Assembly (NCBI RefSeq): GCF_020687765.1 | Contig: NZ_JAJEWJ010000001.1 | Span: 930,001-994,000, forward strand | DNA length: 64,000 bases | DNA from: Sphingobacterium sp. FBM7-1 | GTDB lineage: Bacteria; Bacteroidota; Bacteroidia; Sphingobacteriales; Sphingobacteriaceae | Direction: 5' to 3' | Part shown: piece after piece, positions 9,216-18,422 of the stretch | Layout of the letters: the number at the start of each line of letters is the position of its first letter | How positions within the stretch are numbered: position 1 is the first letter of the stretch | The notes under the pieces: generated by a model | Databases searched by the model: none | What the model was told of the DNA's origin: nothing | Seen by the model: only the letters and a program-made list of their open reading frames with translations | Position numbers and translations under genes: made by a program

Positions 9216-10034
9216 CTAATTTTTCTGCCCTGATTGAGTCTTCGGACTAAGATCTAATAATTTTACTGTTCGAAATTGCACGGGCTGCCCCTCACTTTGC
9301 AGTGCAATAAAACCATTGTTTAGTAATTTACCGTCGATTTTTTCTGCTGGATCGTAACCATTGACCACGGGGCCACCGATTTGGGGTTTCGAATATTGCA
9401 ACACCGTGTCGCCATTGATCACATGTTTGATTAAAGAATCCCCAAGAACGATTAGCTCTGCCGTAACCCATTGATCACCATCGTATGTTTTGGACGTAGA
9501 ATTAATACAATGCTCTTCAGACAGTTTTCCGTTGTACACGACATGTGTACCCGGAGAACACATATTTCCTGTGGGTCTTTCTTTCCCATCACTCAACCCT
9601 CCCAGAAACTGCATCTCAATAGATATGGGCCAATCTTGATCCTTGAGCATCTTCCGTGGGTCTTGAGAATGGAACATCACACCACTATTCCGTAAGGTGT
9701 AACTTGGTGCTCCTTTGTGCAACTCTCCCACAAAACGATATTCGACCACCAAATGGTAATGGGAAAAAGGCTTTTTATAATAGAGATGACCAAACTGCTC
9801 GTTGAAATCGTCGTATTGATCATAACTCACTTTTAGAATACCACTATCTACTCGAAAGGTTTCTCCATAATTTACGTCAATTTCATGACCATTTATTTTT
9901 ACAAACCAGTCTTCTAAGTCTTTTCCATTAAACAGTTCTATCCACCCCTCATCATTTTCTTGTGTCTTAGAACCCTGACAAGCCTGGGTAAGAAAACCTA
10001 GACAGATCAGTATAATTATGGTAGAATATCTCAT
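9216..10034 (-). CDS. DUF1080 (3-keto-disaccharide hydrolase-like) lipoprotein
   Basis: About 272 residues from the ATG at 10034. This start gives a clean lipoprotein signal (MRYSTIIILICLGFLTQAC), whereas the longer frame to 10085 adds 17 hydrophilic residues before it. The mature part is one DUF1080 concanavalin-like domain with hallmarks WIELFNGKDLEDW and LRNSGVMFHSQ. Family members are annotated as 3-keto-disaccharide hydrolases or sugar-binding proteins at the cell surface or in the periplasm. It borders the GH127/SusCD locus, and a role in processing glycans there is inferred from position. Its upstream region lacks the paired-site promoter seen at the other locus genes. Confidence 0.8.
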   Translation of the reverse strand: MRYSTIIILICLGFLTQACQGSKTQENDEGWIELFNGKDLEDWFVKINGHEIDVNYGETFRVDSGILKVSYDQYDDFNEQFGHLYYKKPFSHYHLVVEYRFVGELHKGAPSYTLRNSGVMFHSQDPRKMLKDQDWPISIEMQFLGGLSDGKERPTGNMCSPGTHVVYNGKLSEEHCINSTSKTYDGDQWVTAELIVLGDSLIKHVINGDTVLQYSKPQIGGPVVNGYDPAEKIDGKLLNNGFIALQSEGQPVQFRTVKLLDLSPKTQSGQKN

Positions 10035-10202
10035 GATTTCATTTGTAATCACCGCTAACATTGACTTTTTCATATGGCGTTTCATTTTGTATACTATAAC
10101 TGGATTTCACTAAAACTTTGTTTCTACCTTACTCTTCTTTTTTCATTTCTGGATCGTAATCGGCATTTCGGCATGCACATAATATTTGCCGCCGGCGTAT
10201 TT

Positions 10203-10382
10203 CTACACCGCATTTGTTGGCACTTCTGCTTGGATCGTTATCCCTTTGACCATATTATCCGATAGTCCGCTGTTGGCATCAATCCGTCTAAAAATATAAT
10301 CTTCTTGAGCTACGAGCATCGTGCTGATAACTATCATTATCACGAGCAACACCGACTTACACCAAACAAGTATCCTTTTCAC
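10203..10382 (-). pseudogene. Remnant of a hybrid two-component sensor/regulator N-terminus
   Basis: From a GTG at 10382 the frame reads a signal-peptide-like stretch (VKRILVWCKSVLLVIMIVI) followed by EDYIFRRIDANSGLSDNMV and a TAG after 59 codons. The 'F-R-I-D-x-x-x-GLS-x-N-x-V' pattern is the first blade start of the two-component regulator propeller at the N-terminus of HTCS proteins, normally about 1,300 residues. The propeller, membrane, kinase and AraC-type output domains are absent. The same frame stays open past the TAG to about 10143 with unrelated sequence. It is best read as the stub left by a deletion of the locus sensor. Confidence 0.6.
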
Positions 10383-10455
10383 TATTTAATTAGGTTTAAT
10401 ACACTCTTCTCGCAAATGTATAAATAACATTTTAACAATTCGATGGAATATAACG

Positions 10456-10519
10456 TTAATATCTTGTGATCATTAGCTAAAATAGACGTAGCAAAATCGA
10501 AGTCCTCTTACTAGCTTTA
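10456..10519 (+). promoter_or_regulatory. Paired half-sites and promoter of the GH127 gene
   Basis: TTAATATC at 10456 and CTAAAATAGACGTAGC at 10477 start 21 bp apart. TAGCTTTA, a near-match to TAnnTTTG, begins at 10512, 35 bp after the second site. Identical spacings occur upstream of susC, the hydroxyproline operon and the DUF5695 gene. The second site shares TAAAATAGA and GTA with the susC site, and TAAAA and GTAGC with the hydroxyproline operon site. Confidence 0.6.
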
Positions 10520-10544
10520 TAAAAAAGAATTTTCATCCCATAAA

Positions 10545-13500
10545 ATGATTTCTATGAATGTATCAGTTATCAACGTGCTTACCCCACTCCTACTTTTCAC
10601 GAGTGTATTAATCGGAGGAATAAGCACGGCAAAGGCACAAGGTGGTGACCAAATTTTAGACGGTATCGGCGAAACCGACATGGTTGCGCGTTACGTACTC
10701 GACGGAAATATCAGAGACTGGTCCCGAAACAATCTCCATGCTACCGTTCCCGGCAGTGAAGCGACATTTGTTAACGATGACCGGTTTGGAAAAGTATTAT
10801 CACTCTCCGGCAAAAAAGACAACTATCTTAGTCTGCCAGCCGAAGTAATAGCCGATTTGGAATCTCTAAGTATATCGGGGTGGATATACTTACGCTCCGA
10901 CAAGCCCGGACAACACCTTTTTGATTTCGGCCAAAACAGCGATCAGCGTGTTTTTACAGCAACCCGTGGAACAGCCGAACAAAGCAATTTGCAAACGGAC
11001 ATGACCACACCAAACAACAAAAACAACCGCATCACTTCTCCGGCCTTACCCACCAATAAATGGACACACTTGATTATCGTCATAGACGCTCCATCCAAAA
11101 CGATGACCACTTATATGGACGGTAAACACGCTGGAGAGGTTAAAGCCATCCCTTCCCTAGCAGAAATATTTAAGACACCATCGATCAACACCAATCAGTT
11201 ATATATCGGAAAGTCCCTGCCGTCTAACGACGTTTACCTCGACGCGTTGCTCCATGATCTCCGCATTTATCGTGTCCCTTTAACCCGTGTTCAAGTGGCC
11301 GGAATCTACAACAATTCTTGGGGCGTCGCCAACGAAGTTTCCGTGAACACCCGGGAGTCGAAGGATGATCTCCCGCAATTCCCCGTCACCCAGGCACAAC
11401 TATACAACACCTATTTAACCAAAGTTTCGGATATCGAAGTCGAAACGGAAGTAGGACATCTTCCGCGACTACCCGCTTTTGTGGAAGGTGTTTACAAAGA
11501 TGCAATCGCTGGGCCTAAAGTACGTGTTTTATGGCCATCTCCTATTGATAACAGTGCCGTTGTAACAGCCGGTCGTTATACCATTACCGGCCGTGTGCCC
11601 GGGACAGATTTGCGACCGCAAGCAACAGTAATAATAAAAGGATACCATCCCGCAGAAACTCCCCACAGCACCCTGATTCCCTTCGACCTAAATCAGGTGT
11701 CCCTACAACGTGATACGCATAACGAAGCAACCAAATTCATCGAGAATCGTGATAAATTTATCCATACCTTGGCCCAGACCGATCCCAATTCCTTTCTTTA
11801 TATGTTTCGCAATGCCTTCGGCCAACCCCAACCTACGGGAGCAAAACCTTTAGGCGTTTGGGATAGCCAAGATACAAAACTAAGAGGACACGCAACAGGA
11901 CACTACCTCACAGCTATCGCCCAAGCCTACGCTAGTACAGGATACGATAAAACCTTACAAGCTAACTTCGCTCAAAAAATGGAATATATGGTCAACACAC
12001 TGTATACACTCTCCCATTTATCCGGTAAACCAATCGAACAGGGAGGCAAATACGTGTCCGACCCTACCGCCGTTCCACCGGGAGAAGGAAAAGCACATTA
12101 TGATTCTGATCTCAGCGAAAACGGCATCCGTACGGACTATTGGAATTGGGGAGTAGGTTTCATCAGCGCTTATCCTCCCGATCAGTTTATTATGTTAGAA
12201 AACGGTGCAACCTATGGTGGGCAGAACAACCAGGTATGGGCGCCCTATTATACCCTACATAAGATCTTAGCAGGTTTAATCGACATCTATGAAGTTAGTG
12301 GGAACCAAAAGGCCCTAGACATTGCTATCGGTATGAGTGATTGGGTGCACGCCCGTTTAAATCAATTGCCTGAAGAAAAACTGATTAAAATATGGAATAC
12401 GTATATCGCCGGAGAATTTGGCGGAATGAACGAGACCATGGCACATATGTACCGTATCACTAAGCAACCAAAGTATCTTGACGCCGCAAAACTATTTGAT
12501 AATATCGATATGTTTTTCGGTAATGCCGACCGGACACATGGGTTGGCGAAAAATGTGGATACCTTTCGAGGACTACACGCTAATCAACACATACCGCAAG
12601 TCGTGGGGAGCATTGCCATGTACCACGCGTCAGACATGCCCGAATACTATAAAGTCGCGGATAACTTTTGGTATAAGGCGGTTCAAGACTATATGTACAG
12701 TATTGGAGGCGTTGCGGGAGCCAGAAATCCGGCAAATGCGGAGTGTTTCACCAGCCAGCCAGCCACACTATACGAAAATGGATTTTCTACCGGCGGGCAA
12801 AACGAAACATGCGCGACTTACAATATGTTAAAATTAACCAGCAACCTGTTCCTTTTCGACCAGCGGGCCGAACTCATGGATTACTATGAGCGGGCGCTAT
12901 ACAATCATATTTTGGCTTCCGTCGCAGAAGATAGCCCAGCCAATACCTATCACGTACCACTTCTACCTGGCTCCATAAAACAATTCGGGAACCCGAATAT
13001 GACCGGATTTACCTGTTGTAACGGAACGGCGATAGAAAGTAGCACCAAGCTTCAAAGTAATATCTATTTAAAAAGTAAAGATAACAAGGCGCTTTTTGTC
13101 AACCTCTATATCCCCTCTACCTTGAAATGGGAAGAACGTCAAATCACGGTAGAGCAAACAACCCGCTTTCCTAAAGAAGATCACACCAAACTTACCATTA
13201 GCGGGAATGGGCAATTTGATCTTCATGTCCGGGTACCACATTGGGCTACGAAAGGTTTTATCGTGAGGATCAACGGAATCGACCAACAAGTAGACAATAC
13301 ACCGAGCAGCTACCTCAAACTAAGCCGCAATTGGAAAGATGGGGATGTCGTTGAATTAAAAATGCCCTTTCAATTCCATTTGGATCCCGTTATGGATCAA
13401 CAGAATATAGCCAGTTTGTTTTACGGGCCGATTTTGTTAGCTGCACAAGAAACCGAGGCGAGAAAAGAGTGGCGCAAAGTGACACTGGATGCCAGCGATA

Positions 13501-13622
13501 TCAGTAAATCGATACACGGAGATCCACATAAACTACAATTTACCATTGACGGCGTTATGTTTAAACCCTTCTATGATACTTATGGACGTCATTCTGTTTA
13601 CTTGGATATTACTTTAAACTAG
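10545..13622 (+). CDS. Secreted LamG / Ig-like / GH127 beta-L-arabinofuranosidase
   Basis: 1025-residue exported enzyme. Order: signal peptide (cut near AKAQ, residue 35), LamG/concanavalin-like domain about 45-255, an Ig-like domain about 310-370, then a GH127 (DUF1680) alpha/alpha-barrel from about 385 with a C-terminal beta domain. The GH127 metal/catalytic set is visible: Glu754 and Cys756 in NETCATYNMLK, and Cys824-Cys825 in TCCNGT, matching the Cys3-Glu zinc site with catalytic cysteine of the family. GH127 members cleave beta-L-arabinofuranosides, including those on hydroxyproline of extensin-type plant glycoproteins; other members act on aceric acid of rhamnogalacturonan II. The neighbouring hydroxyproline pathway favours the first role (inference). 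Confidence 0.88.
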   Translation: MISMNVSVINVLTPLLLFTSVLIGGISTAKAQGGDQILDGIGETDMVARYVLDGNIRDWSRNNLHATVPGSEATFVNDDRFGKVLSLSGKKDNYLSLPAEVIADLESLSISGWIYLRSDKPGQHLFDFGQNSDQRVFTATRGTAEQSNLQTDMTTPNNKNNRITSPALPTNKWTHLIIVIDAPSKTMTTYMDGKHAGEVKAIPSLAEIFKTPSINTNQLYIGKSLPSNDVYLDALLHDLRIYRVPLTRVQVAGIYNNSWGVANEVSVNTRESKDDLPQFPVTQAQLYNTYLTKVSDIEVETEVGHLPRLPAFVEGVYKDAIAGPKVRVLWPSPIDNSAVVTAGRYTITGRVPGTDLRPQATVIIKGYHPAETPHSTLIPFDLNQVSLQRDTHNEATKFIENRDKFIHTLAQTDPNSFLYMFRNAFGQPQPTGAKPLGVWDSQDTKLRGHATGHYLTAIAQAYASTGYDKTLQANFAQKMEYMVNTLYTLSHLSGKPIEQGGKYVSDPTAVPPGEGKAHYDSDLSENGIRTDYWNWGVGFISAYPPDQFIMLENGATYGGQNNQVWAPYYTLHKILAGLIDIYEVSGNQKALDIAIGMSDWVHARLNQLPEEKLIKIWNTYIAGEFGGMNETMAHMYRITKQPKYLDAAKLFDNIDMFFGNADRTHGLAKNVDTFRGLHANQHIPQVVGSIAMYHASDMPEYYKVADNFWYKAVQDYMYSIGGVAGARNPANAECFTSQPATLYENGFSTGGQNETCATYNMLKLTSNLFLFDQRAELMDYYERALYNHILASVAEDSPANTYHVPLLPGSIKQFGNPNMTGFTCCNGTAIESSTKLQSNIYLKSKDNKALFVNLYIPSTLKWEERQITVEQTTRFPKEDHTKLTISGNGQFDLHVRVPHWATKGFIVRINGIDQQVDNTPSSYLKLSRNWKDGDVVELKMPFQFHLDPVMDQQNIASLFYGPILLAAQETEARKEWRKVTLDASDISKSIHGDPHKLQFTIDGVMFKPFYDTYGRHSVYLDITLN

Positions 13623-13636
13623 TCCTCAAAAAAGAA

Positions 13637-13677
13637 AAACAAAAAGGCCATCGCATTTTGCGATGGCCTTTTTGTTT
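13637..13677. terminator. Bidirectional terminator between GH127 gene and susD
   Basis: AAACAAAAAGGCCATCGCA and its near-complement around a TTTT loop give a stem of about 18 bp flanked by A-rich and T-rich tracts, between convergent genes. Confidence 0.88.
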
Positions 13678-13697
13678 CTCAACAGTGTTCATGAACA

Positions 13698-15329
13698 CTA
13701 TTCTTCGTATCCCGGATTTTGATCCAGATTCGGATTCTTATTAATCTCATCATTTGGAATAGGAAACAACGTACGCGTCTGTGCTTTCGCATGTGGCCTA
13801 TGGTTGAACCAGGATTTAGTTTGAAATACCCCAAAACGAATAATATCTTGTCTACGATGTGCTTCGCCCGTAAACTCCCATCCCAATTCATCTAAAAAAC
13901 GACCAAATGGAATATCCGCCCCGCCATTCGTCCCATTGACCGTTCCATCCTTTTCTTGCCAGCCGTAATTGTATGCACTACCTTTTAACAAATCTACCCC
14001 ATTTACCGTTGCCTTCTCCGGTGTCGTTTTAAATGCACGCTCCCTAACGTCTGAAACCAAGACAGCGGCTTCATGCTCCCTTCCGGTTCGTAACAGTGCT
14101 TCCGCTTTCATCATTAAAACATCCGCATAGCGAAACATGGGGTAATCATTATCTAAATTATTCGTAGCCCCATTTTTTATGGCATATTTACCCAATCTAA
14201 AACCAGCGTTATCGGCTGCGATTGTACCGTCTCCACCGATCCCCGGAACATCCTGTTGATAGGTAATTACAAGTTCTCCAGTGCTAGCATGATACTGCGG
14301 ACCTTGCAACCAACTATCATAAAGACGCTGATCGTCTACGTCGTACGTATCTATAAATTGTGGAACTGCACAGTTGCCTCCCCAAGGACCGGCCGCCATA
14401 TTATATACCAAGCGGCTAAGAGGCGAGAGTGTCTTCATATGCAACTGGTTTCCATGCCCATATACCTCATCGTAGGGAACGGAAAAAATAATTTCCGGAG
14501 ACTCATGGTTCGTAGGCGAAAAAACATTTTTATAGTCGGAATCCAGACGAAATGCACCCGACTGAATGATGTCATCTGTTTGTACGATAACATTTGCCCA
14601 TTGTGCTTCCCCCGTATACACCTGCGCATTGAGATATATTTTTGCTAGCAAGGCCTTTGCCGCCCATACGTTCATTCGTGCATACATGGGCGCTACCTCT
14701 TCAGACAGTGACGGAATCACCTCTGTCAGTTCATTGACCACAAAATCATACAATTGTTTACGTGTCTTCTGTTCCGGTAGCTCAACATCCCGATAATCGG
14801 TGACAATCGGCACATTTCCGTGATTATCCAACAACAAGTAATAAGCCAATGCACGAGCCGCTCGTAATTCGGCGATAGCTGTCGCCGCCACATCTTCCGG
14901 AAGAGGAAGTGTTCCATCCTCAATCTGCATCATGACCATATTTGCTTTTGTAATACTAGAATAGGCCTGTTGCCAGGTATTGTAGGGTTGCCATTGAATA
15001 GTTGTCCAATTATGTTGATGCATCCTACGATAGGTTCCCGCATCGTCCCATCCGTTGGGTCGTACGGGTGTGATAATATGATCAGCTGATTCTTCTTGCA
15101 GATCGAAATATCCTTGCCAACCAAACATTAAAGATCGAAAGGAAGCATATACCGGAGCCACAATAGAAGGTAAATCCCGTTCTGTTGGCTCAAAGTTTTT
15201 TGCTAGAACCTCTGAAAACACCTCCTCTTCGAGGTTGGTGCAACCCGTAAAAAGTAAGCAACCGCACATGCTCATCCCGGCAAGCATCCGAGCAAATTTA
15301 CGAGGCATAGATTTATATGTCTTTTTCAT
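13698..15329 (-). CDS. SusD/RagB-family outer-membrane lipoprotein
   Basis: 543-residue nutrient-capture lipoprotein partnering the SusC transporter. The N-terminus has a signal with lipobox CLLFTGC. The SusD N-terminal TPR helices follow (ITKANMVMMQIEDG, AIAELRAARALAYYLLLD), and the C-terminal family stretch includes FRYADVLMMKAEALLRTG and EFTGEAHRRQDIIRFG. It starts 11 bp after susC and is translated from the same transcript. The ligand cannot be read from sequence; the surrounding GH127, peptidase and hydroxyproline genes suggest glycopeptides or arabino-oligosaccharides. Confidence 0.93.
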   Translation of the reverse strand: MKKTYKSMPRKFARMLAGMSMCGCLLFTGCTNLEEEVFSEVLAKNFEPTERDLPSIVAPVYASFRSLMFGWQGYFDLQEESADHIITPVRPNGWDDAGTYRRMHQHNWTTIQWQPYNTWQQAYSSITKANMVMMQIEDGTLPLPEDVAATAIAELRAARALAYYLLLDNHGNVPIVTDYRDVELPEQKTRKQLYDFVVNELTEVIPSLSEEVAPMYARMNVWAAKALLAKIYLNAQVYTGEAQWANVIVQTDDIIQSGAFRLDSDYKNVFSPTNHESPEIIFSVPYDEVYGHGNQLHMKTLSPLSRLVYNMAAGPWGGNCAVPQFIDTYDVDDQRLYDSWLQGPQYHASTGELVITYQQDVPGIGGDGTIAADNAGFRLGKYAIKNGATNNLDNDYPMFRYADVLMMKAEALLRTGREHEAAVLVSDVRERAFKTTPEKATVNGVDLLKGSAYNYGWQEKDGTVNGTNGGADIPFGRFLDELGWEFTGEAHRRQDIIRFGVFQTKSWFNHRPHAKAQTRTLFPIPNDEINKNPNLDQNPGYEE

Positions 15330-15340
15330 GATATACGTTT

Positions 15341-18286
15341 TTAAAATGTAACATTCAATCCCAGGGTAAAGCTTCGCGTGGTCGGATACCGATCCCGGTG
15401 TTCTATTCCGGGCGCAAACGTAAAGTCCCCCTGGTAACTAGTGGCCTCCGGATCCAGACCTTTATAACCCGTTATCGTCATCAGATTAAAACCGGAGGCA
15501 TAAACCCGCAGATTTTGTATACCTTTAATTGCTTTTGCAGGAAATGTATAGCCTAATGTCACGTTATCGAGCTTTAAAAAATCAGCATCTTCAATATAAT
15601 GGGATACATAAACTAAATCGTTCGTCAACGTTTCTCCATACACGGGATCATACGCCGTCTTTAACACGTTATAAGCTTTGTTAATCGGATTTTCATAATA
15701 CAACCTGGTCATATTGAGCACTTGATGACCAAAAGAGCCGCGAAAACTAAAACTAAAGTCTATATTCTTATAATTGAAGCTGTTATTCCATCCGAGATTA
15801 ACATCCGGTATCCCATTCCCATAATATTGTCGGTCATCCTGCGAAGATTCACCAATAGGTATGACTTCACCCGCGTTATTTTCAACGAGCCATTTACCAT
15901 TTTCGTCCACACCAACCGTTTTTAACACGTAAAAATCTCCAACGGAACGCCCTACTTCTACCCGATGTGTAGAGGTCTGTATGGGTTCTCCCGTATAACC
16001 CGCATCAAAAAACGGAACCGTCACATTAAATTGATCATTCGAAAGGTTAATTAATTCATTCTTATTCGTTGCTACCGTAAAACCAGTCTTCCATTTAAAA
16101 TCACCATTCCGGAAAGCGTCTACATGGACGAGCGCTTCGAAACCACGGTTACGCATCTCACCCGCATTCAACATCATACTGGAATAGAGATAGGGCGGAG
16201 AGGGTACATTGAATTGATAGAGCAAATCTTTTACGTCACGGTTGTAATAATCTAGTGATCCATGAACTCTATTATCGAATACACTGAAATCGAGTCCGAC
16301 ATTGTATTCATGCTTTCTCTCCCACCGCAAATCAGGATTAAAGTTTCGTGTCGGTACAAAACCGGGAACCCATTTACCATTGATGTAGGCACCTTGTGTT
16401 CGTTCAAAATTGTAACTAGTCTGAGACATATACGCAGCAGACGCTATCGTACCTGTTACCCCAAACCCGGCTCTCAGTTTCAACTGGTTGATAGGCTTTA
16501 CACCAGCCATAAAGTCTTCCTTTGCGATATCCCATCCGACAGAAATCGCTGGGAAATTCCCCCACTTATAATTTTCGCCAAAGGTAGATGATCCTTCCCG
16601 TCGGATACTCGCCATGGCCATATACTTCTCCTTATAGTTATAAGCTACCCGGGCAAAAAAACCGGCTAGCTTTCTATTTTCCTTGTAGCTCGTCATTTCT
16701 GCTAGCCCGCGCTGAATAGCGGTCCCAGCCTCGAGTTTATTGTAGGTATAATCGTCCGTAGGAAAATCATAATTGTAAGCGTAAAACTGTTCATAGGTAT
16801 TGTCCTGCCAACTATACCCCACTAACGCATCGAGCTTATGATCCGAAAAAGTCTTGGTATAATTTGCCGTAAGTTCCATGAGGTTATCCACTGACGATCG
16901 GGTATCACGTGACGCTGTCCCGTTCATATTATTTTTGGTCGTATTTACATGGTCAAAACTCGTTGCGTTTCCAAATAGATCGTTGCTCTGTACACGAGCG
17001 GCTAACATTTTCAAACTTAAACCGTCAATAGGTCTGTAATCCAAAGACCCACTCAATCGTGTTTCCCGGAACACCCGGTCGGCAATCGACTCATGGATCA
17101 TACCCAATGGATTATCATAAAAGTAAGCATCGCGCTCCTGCCACTTGCCACTATCATTGTATATACGATCAGTCGGATTACGGATAATTGCCTGTCTCCA
17201 CATATAGGGAGACGAGCCACCGTTATTACTTTTTTCATTTCGACTGATGAGCTGTACATTCGTTTTCAGCTTGCCCTCGAACATATCGTGATTCAAATTT
17301 GTCCGAACATTTAGGCGCTCTTGTGCACTATTTAAAAATATGCCCTCCCAATCCCGATAATTAACAGACCCCGTAAAATTAGTACGTGAATTTCCTCCAA
17401 AAAGGGTTACATTATGATTATGACTTAGTGGGCTACGGGTTACTTCATCGATCCAATTGGTTTCGCTTCCCAGATCTTCATAAGGAACGCCCGTGGCAAT
17501 CAGCCGCCGGTAATCACTTGCCTCCATCATTTCCGGCTTGCGAAACAACGTCTGCATATTCGTATACCCGTTGTATTCAATGGTCGTCCGATTTTCCGTA
17601 GCCGTATTACGCCGGGTTGTCACCAGAATAACCCCCGCCGTAGCCCGCGTTCCATAAATAGCGGCAGCCGATCCGTCTTTAAGCACATCAATTGACTCAA
17701 TATCCTCCGGGGATACGGTATTTAGATCACCAGGCACCCCATCAACGATCACTAAAGGATTTTGCGACCCATTAATAGAATTTAAACCTCTGAGATTAAT
17801 CTGAGAAGACTCTCCGGGATCTCCGCTTGGCGTGCTAATCCGCAATCCAGCGACTTTTCCTTGGATCAACTGTCCAGCATCTTTTACAGCACCTTTCGTA
17901 AAGTCCTCCGATTTCACGCTCGCGATAGAGCTGGTAATTTCACCTTTCCGTTGTGTACCGTAACCTACAACGACCACTTCATCTAACGCTTCTGAAGCAT
18001 GTTGTAACACTACTGTAAATACAGTTTGTCCCGTTAACATCATGCGAAATGGCATGTAACCTACGGACGTAACCCGAAGGGTATTTCCTGTTTCATAGGA
18101 GAGCGAGAAAGTACCATCGGTCTGCGAGGAGACCTGTTGATCTTGGCCTTCTAGGGATAACGTAGCCCCCGTTATCGGATTGCCACCGGAATCGACAACC
18201 TTCCCACTTAAACTCAACCGCTGTTGAGCTTGGGCAAAAAGACTAACATTCCACAGCAATAAAAGCAGTATAGTGACTCTTTTCAT
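15341..18286 (-). CDS. SusC/RagA-family TonB-dependent outer-membrane transporter
   Basis: 981 residues: signal peptide (to about AQAQ, 21), carboxypeptidase-like regulatory domain (LSLSGKVVDSGGNPITGATL), the Ton-box-like DEVVVVGYGTQRKGEI, a plug domain with the SusC signature (LVIVDGVPGDLNTVSPEDIESIDVLKDGSA) and a long beta-barrel ending in an aromatic residue (LGLNVTF). It imports large nutrients, energised by TonB, with the SusD lipoprotein encoded next. Its promoter carries the same paired-site layout as the GH127 and hydroxyproline operon promoters. No N-terminal sigma-interaction extension is present, so it is not an anti-sigma-coupled receptor. Confidence 0.94.
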   Translation of the reverse strand: MKRVTILLLLLWNVSLFAQAQQRLSLSGKVVDSGGNPITGATLSLEGQDQQVSSQTDGTFSLSYETGNTLRVTSVGYMPFRMMLTGQTVFTVVLQHASEALDEVVVVGYGTQRKGEITSSIASVKSEDFTKGAVKDAGQLIQGKVAGLRISTPSGDPGESSQINLRGLNSINGSQNPLVIVDGVPGDLNTVSPEDIESIDVLKDGSAAAIYGTRATAGVILVTTRRNTATENRTTIEYNGYTNMQTLFRKPEMMEASDYRRLIATGVPYEDLGSETNWIDEVTRSPLSHNHNVTLFGGNSRTNFTGSVNYRDWEGIFLNSAQERLNVRTNLNHDMFEGKLKTNVQLISRNEKSNNGGSSPYMWRQAIIRNPTDRIYNDSGKWQERDAYFYDNPLGMIHESIADRVFRETRLSGSLDYRPIDGLSLKMLAARVQSNDLFGNATSFDHVNTTKNNMNGTASRDTRSSVDNLMELTANYTKTFSDHKLDALVGYSWQDNTYEQFYAYNYDFPTDDYTYNKLEAGTAIQRGLAEMTSYKENRKLAGFFARVAYNYKEKYMAMASIRREGSSTFGENYKWGNFPAISVGWDIAKEDFMAGVKPINQLKLRAGFGVTGTIASAAYMSQTSYNFERTQGAYINGKWVPGFVPTRNFNPDLRWERKHEYNVGLDFSVFDNRVHGSLDYYNRDVKDLLYQFNVPSPPYLYSSMMLNAGEMRNRGFEALVHVDAFRNGDFKWKTGFTVATNKNELINLSNDQFNVTVPFFDAGYTGEPIQTSTHRVEVGRSVGDFYVLKTVGVDENGKWLVENNAGEVIPIGESSQDDRQYYGNGIPDVNLGWNNSFNYKNIDFSFSFRGSFGHQVLNMTRLYYENPINKAYNVLKTAYDPVYGETLTNDLVYVSHYIEDADFLKLDNVTLGYTFPAKAIKGIQNLRVYASGFNLMTITGYKGLDPEATSYQGDFTFAPGIEHRDRYPTTRSFTLGLNVTF

Positions 18287-18323
18287 AACTATATGTTATT
18301 AATTTAAGGGTGTATAATAACAT

Positions 18324-18387
18324 TAAAGTTACGATCGAATAACGCTCGATTATACCTCTATTTTACCTAAAGTTAACCGAATTTTAA
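18324..18387 (-). promoter_or_regulatory. Paired half-sites and promoter of susCD
   Basis: On the minus strand TTAAAATTCGG starts at 18387 and GTAAAATAGAGGTA at 18366, 21 bp apart. TAACTTTA starts at 18331, 35 bp after the second site and about 38 bp before the susC ATG. Spacings are identical to the other three locus promoters. Confidence 0.65.
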
Positions 18388-18422
18388 CATCCATAATAAT
18401 CGCTATACGTACGCAAATCAGA

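Noticed and set aside
10074..10265. 63-codon plus-strand frame upstream of the GH127 gene
   Set aside because: No protein-like features. The minus strand here holds a recognisable sensor remnant.
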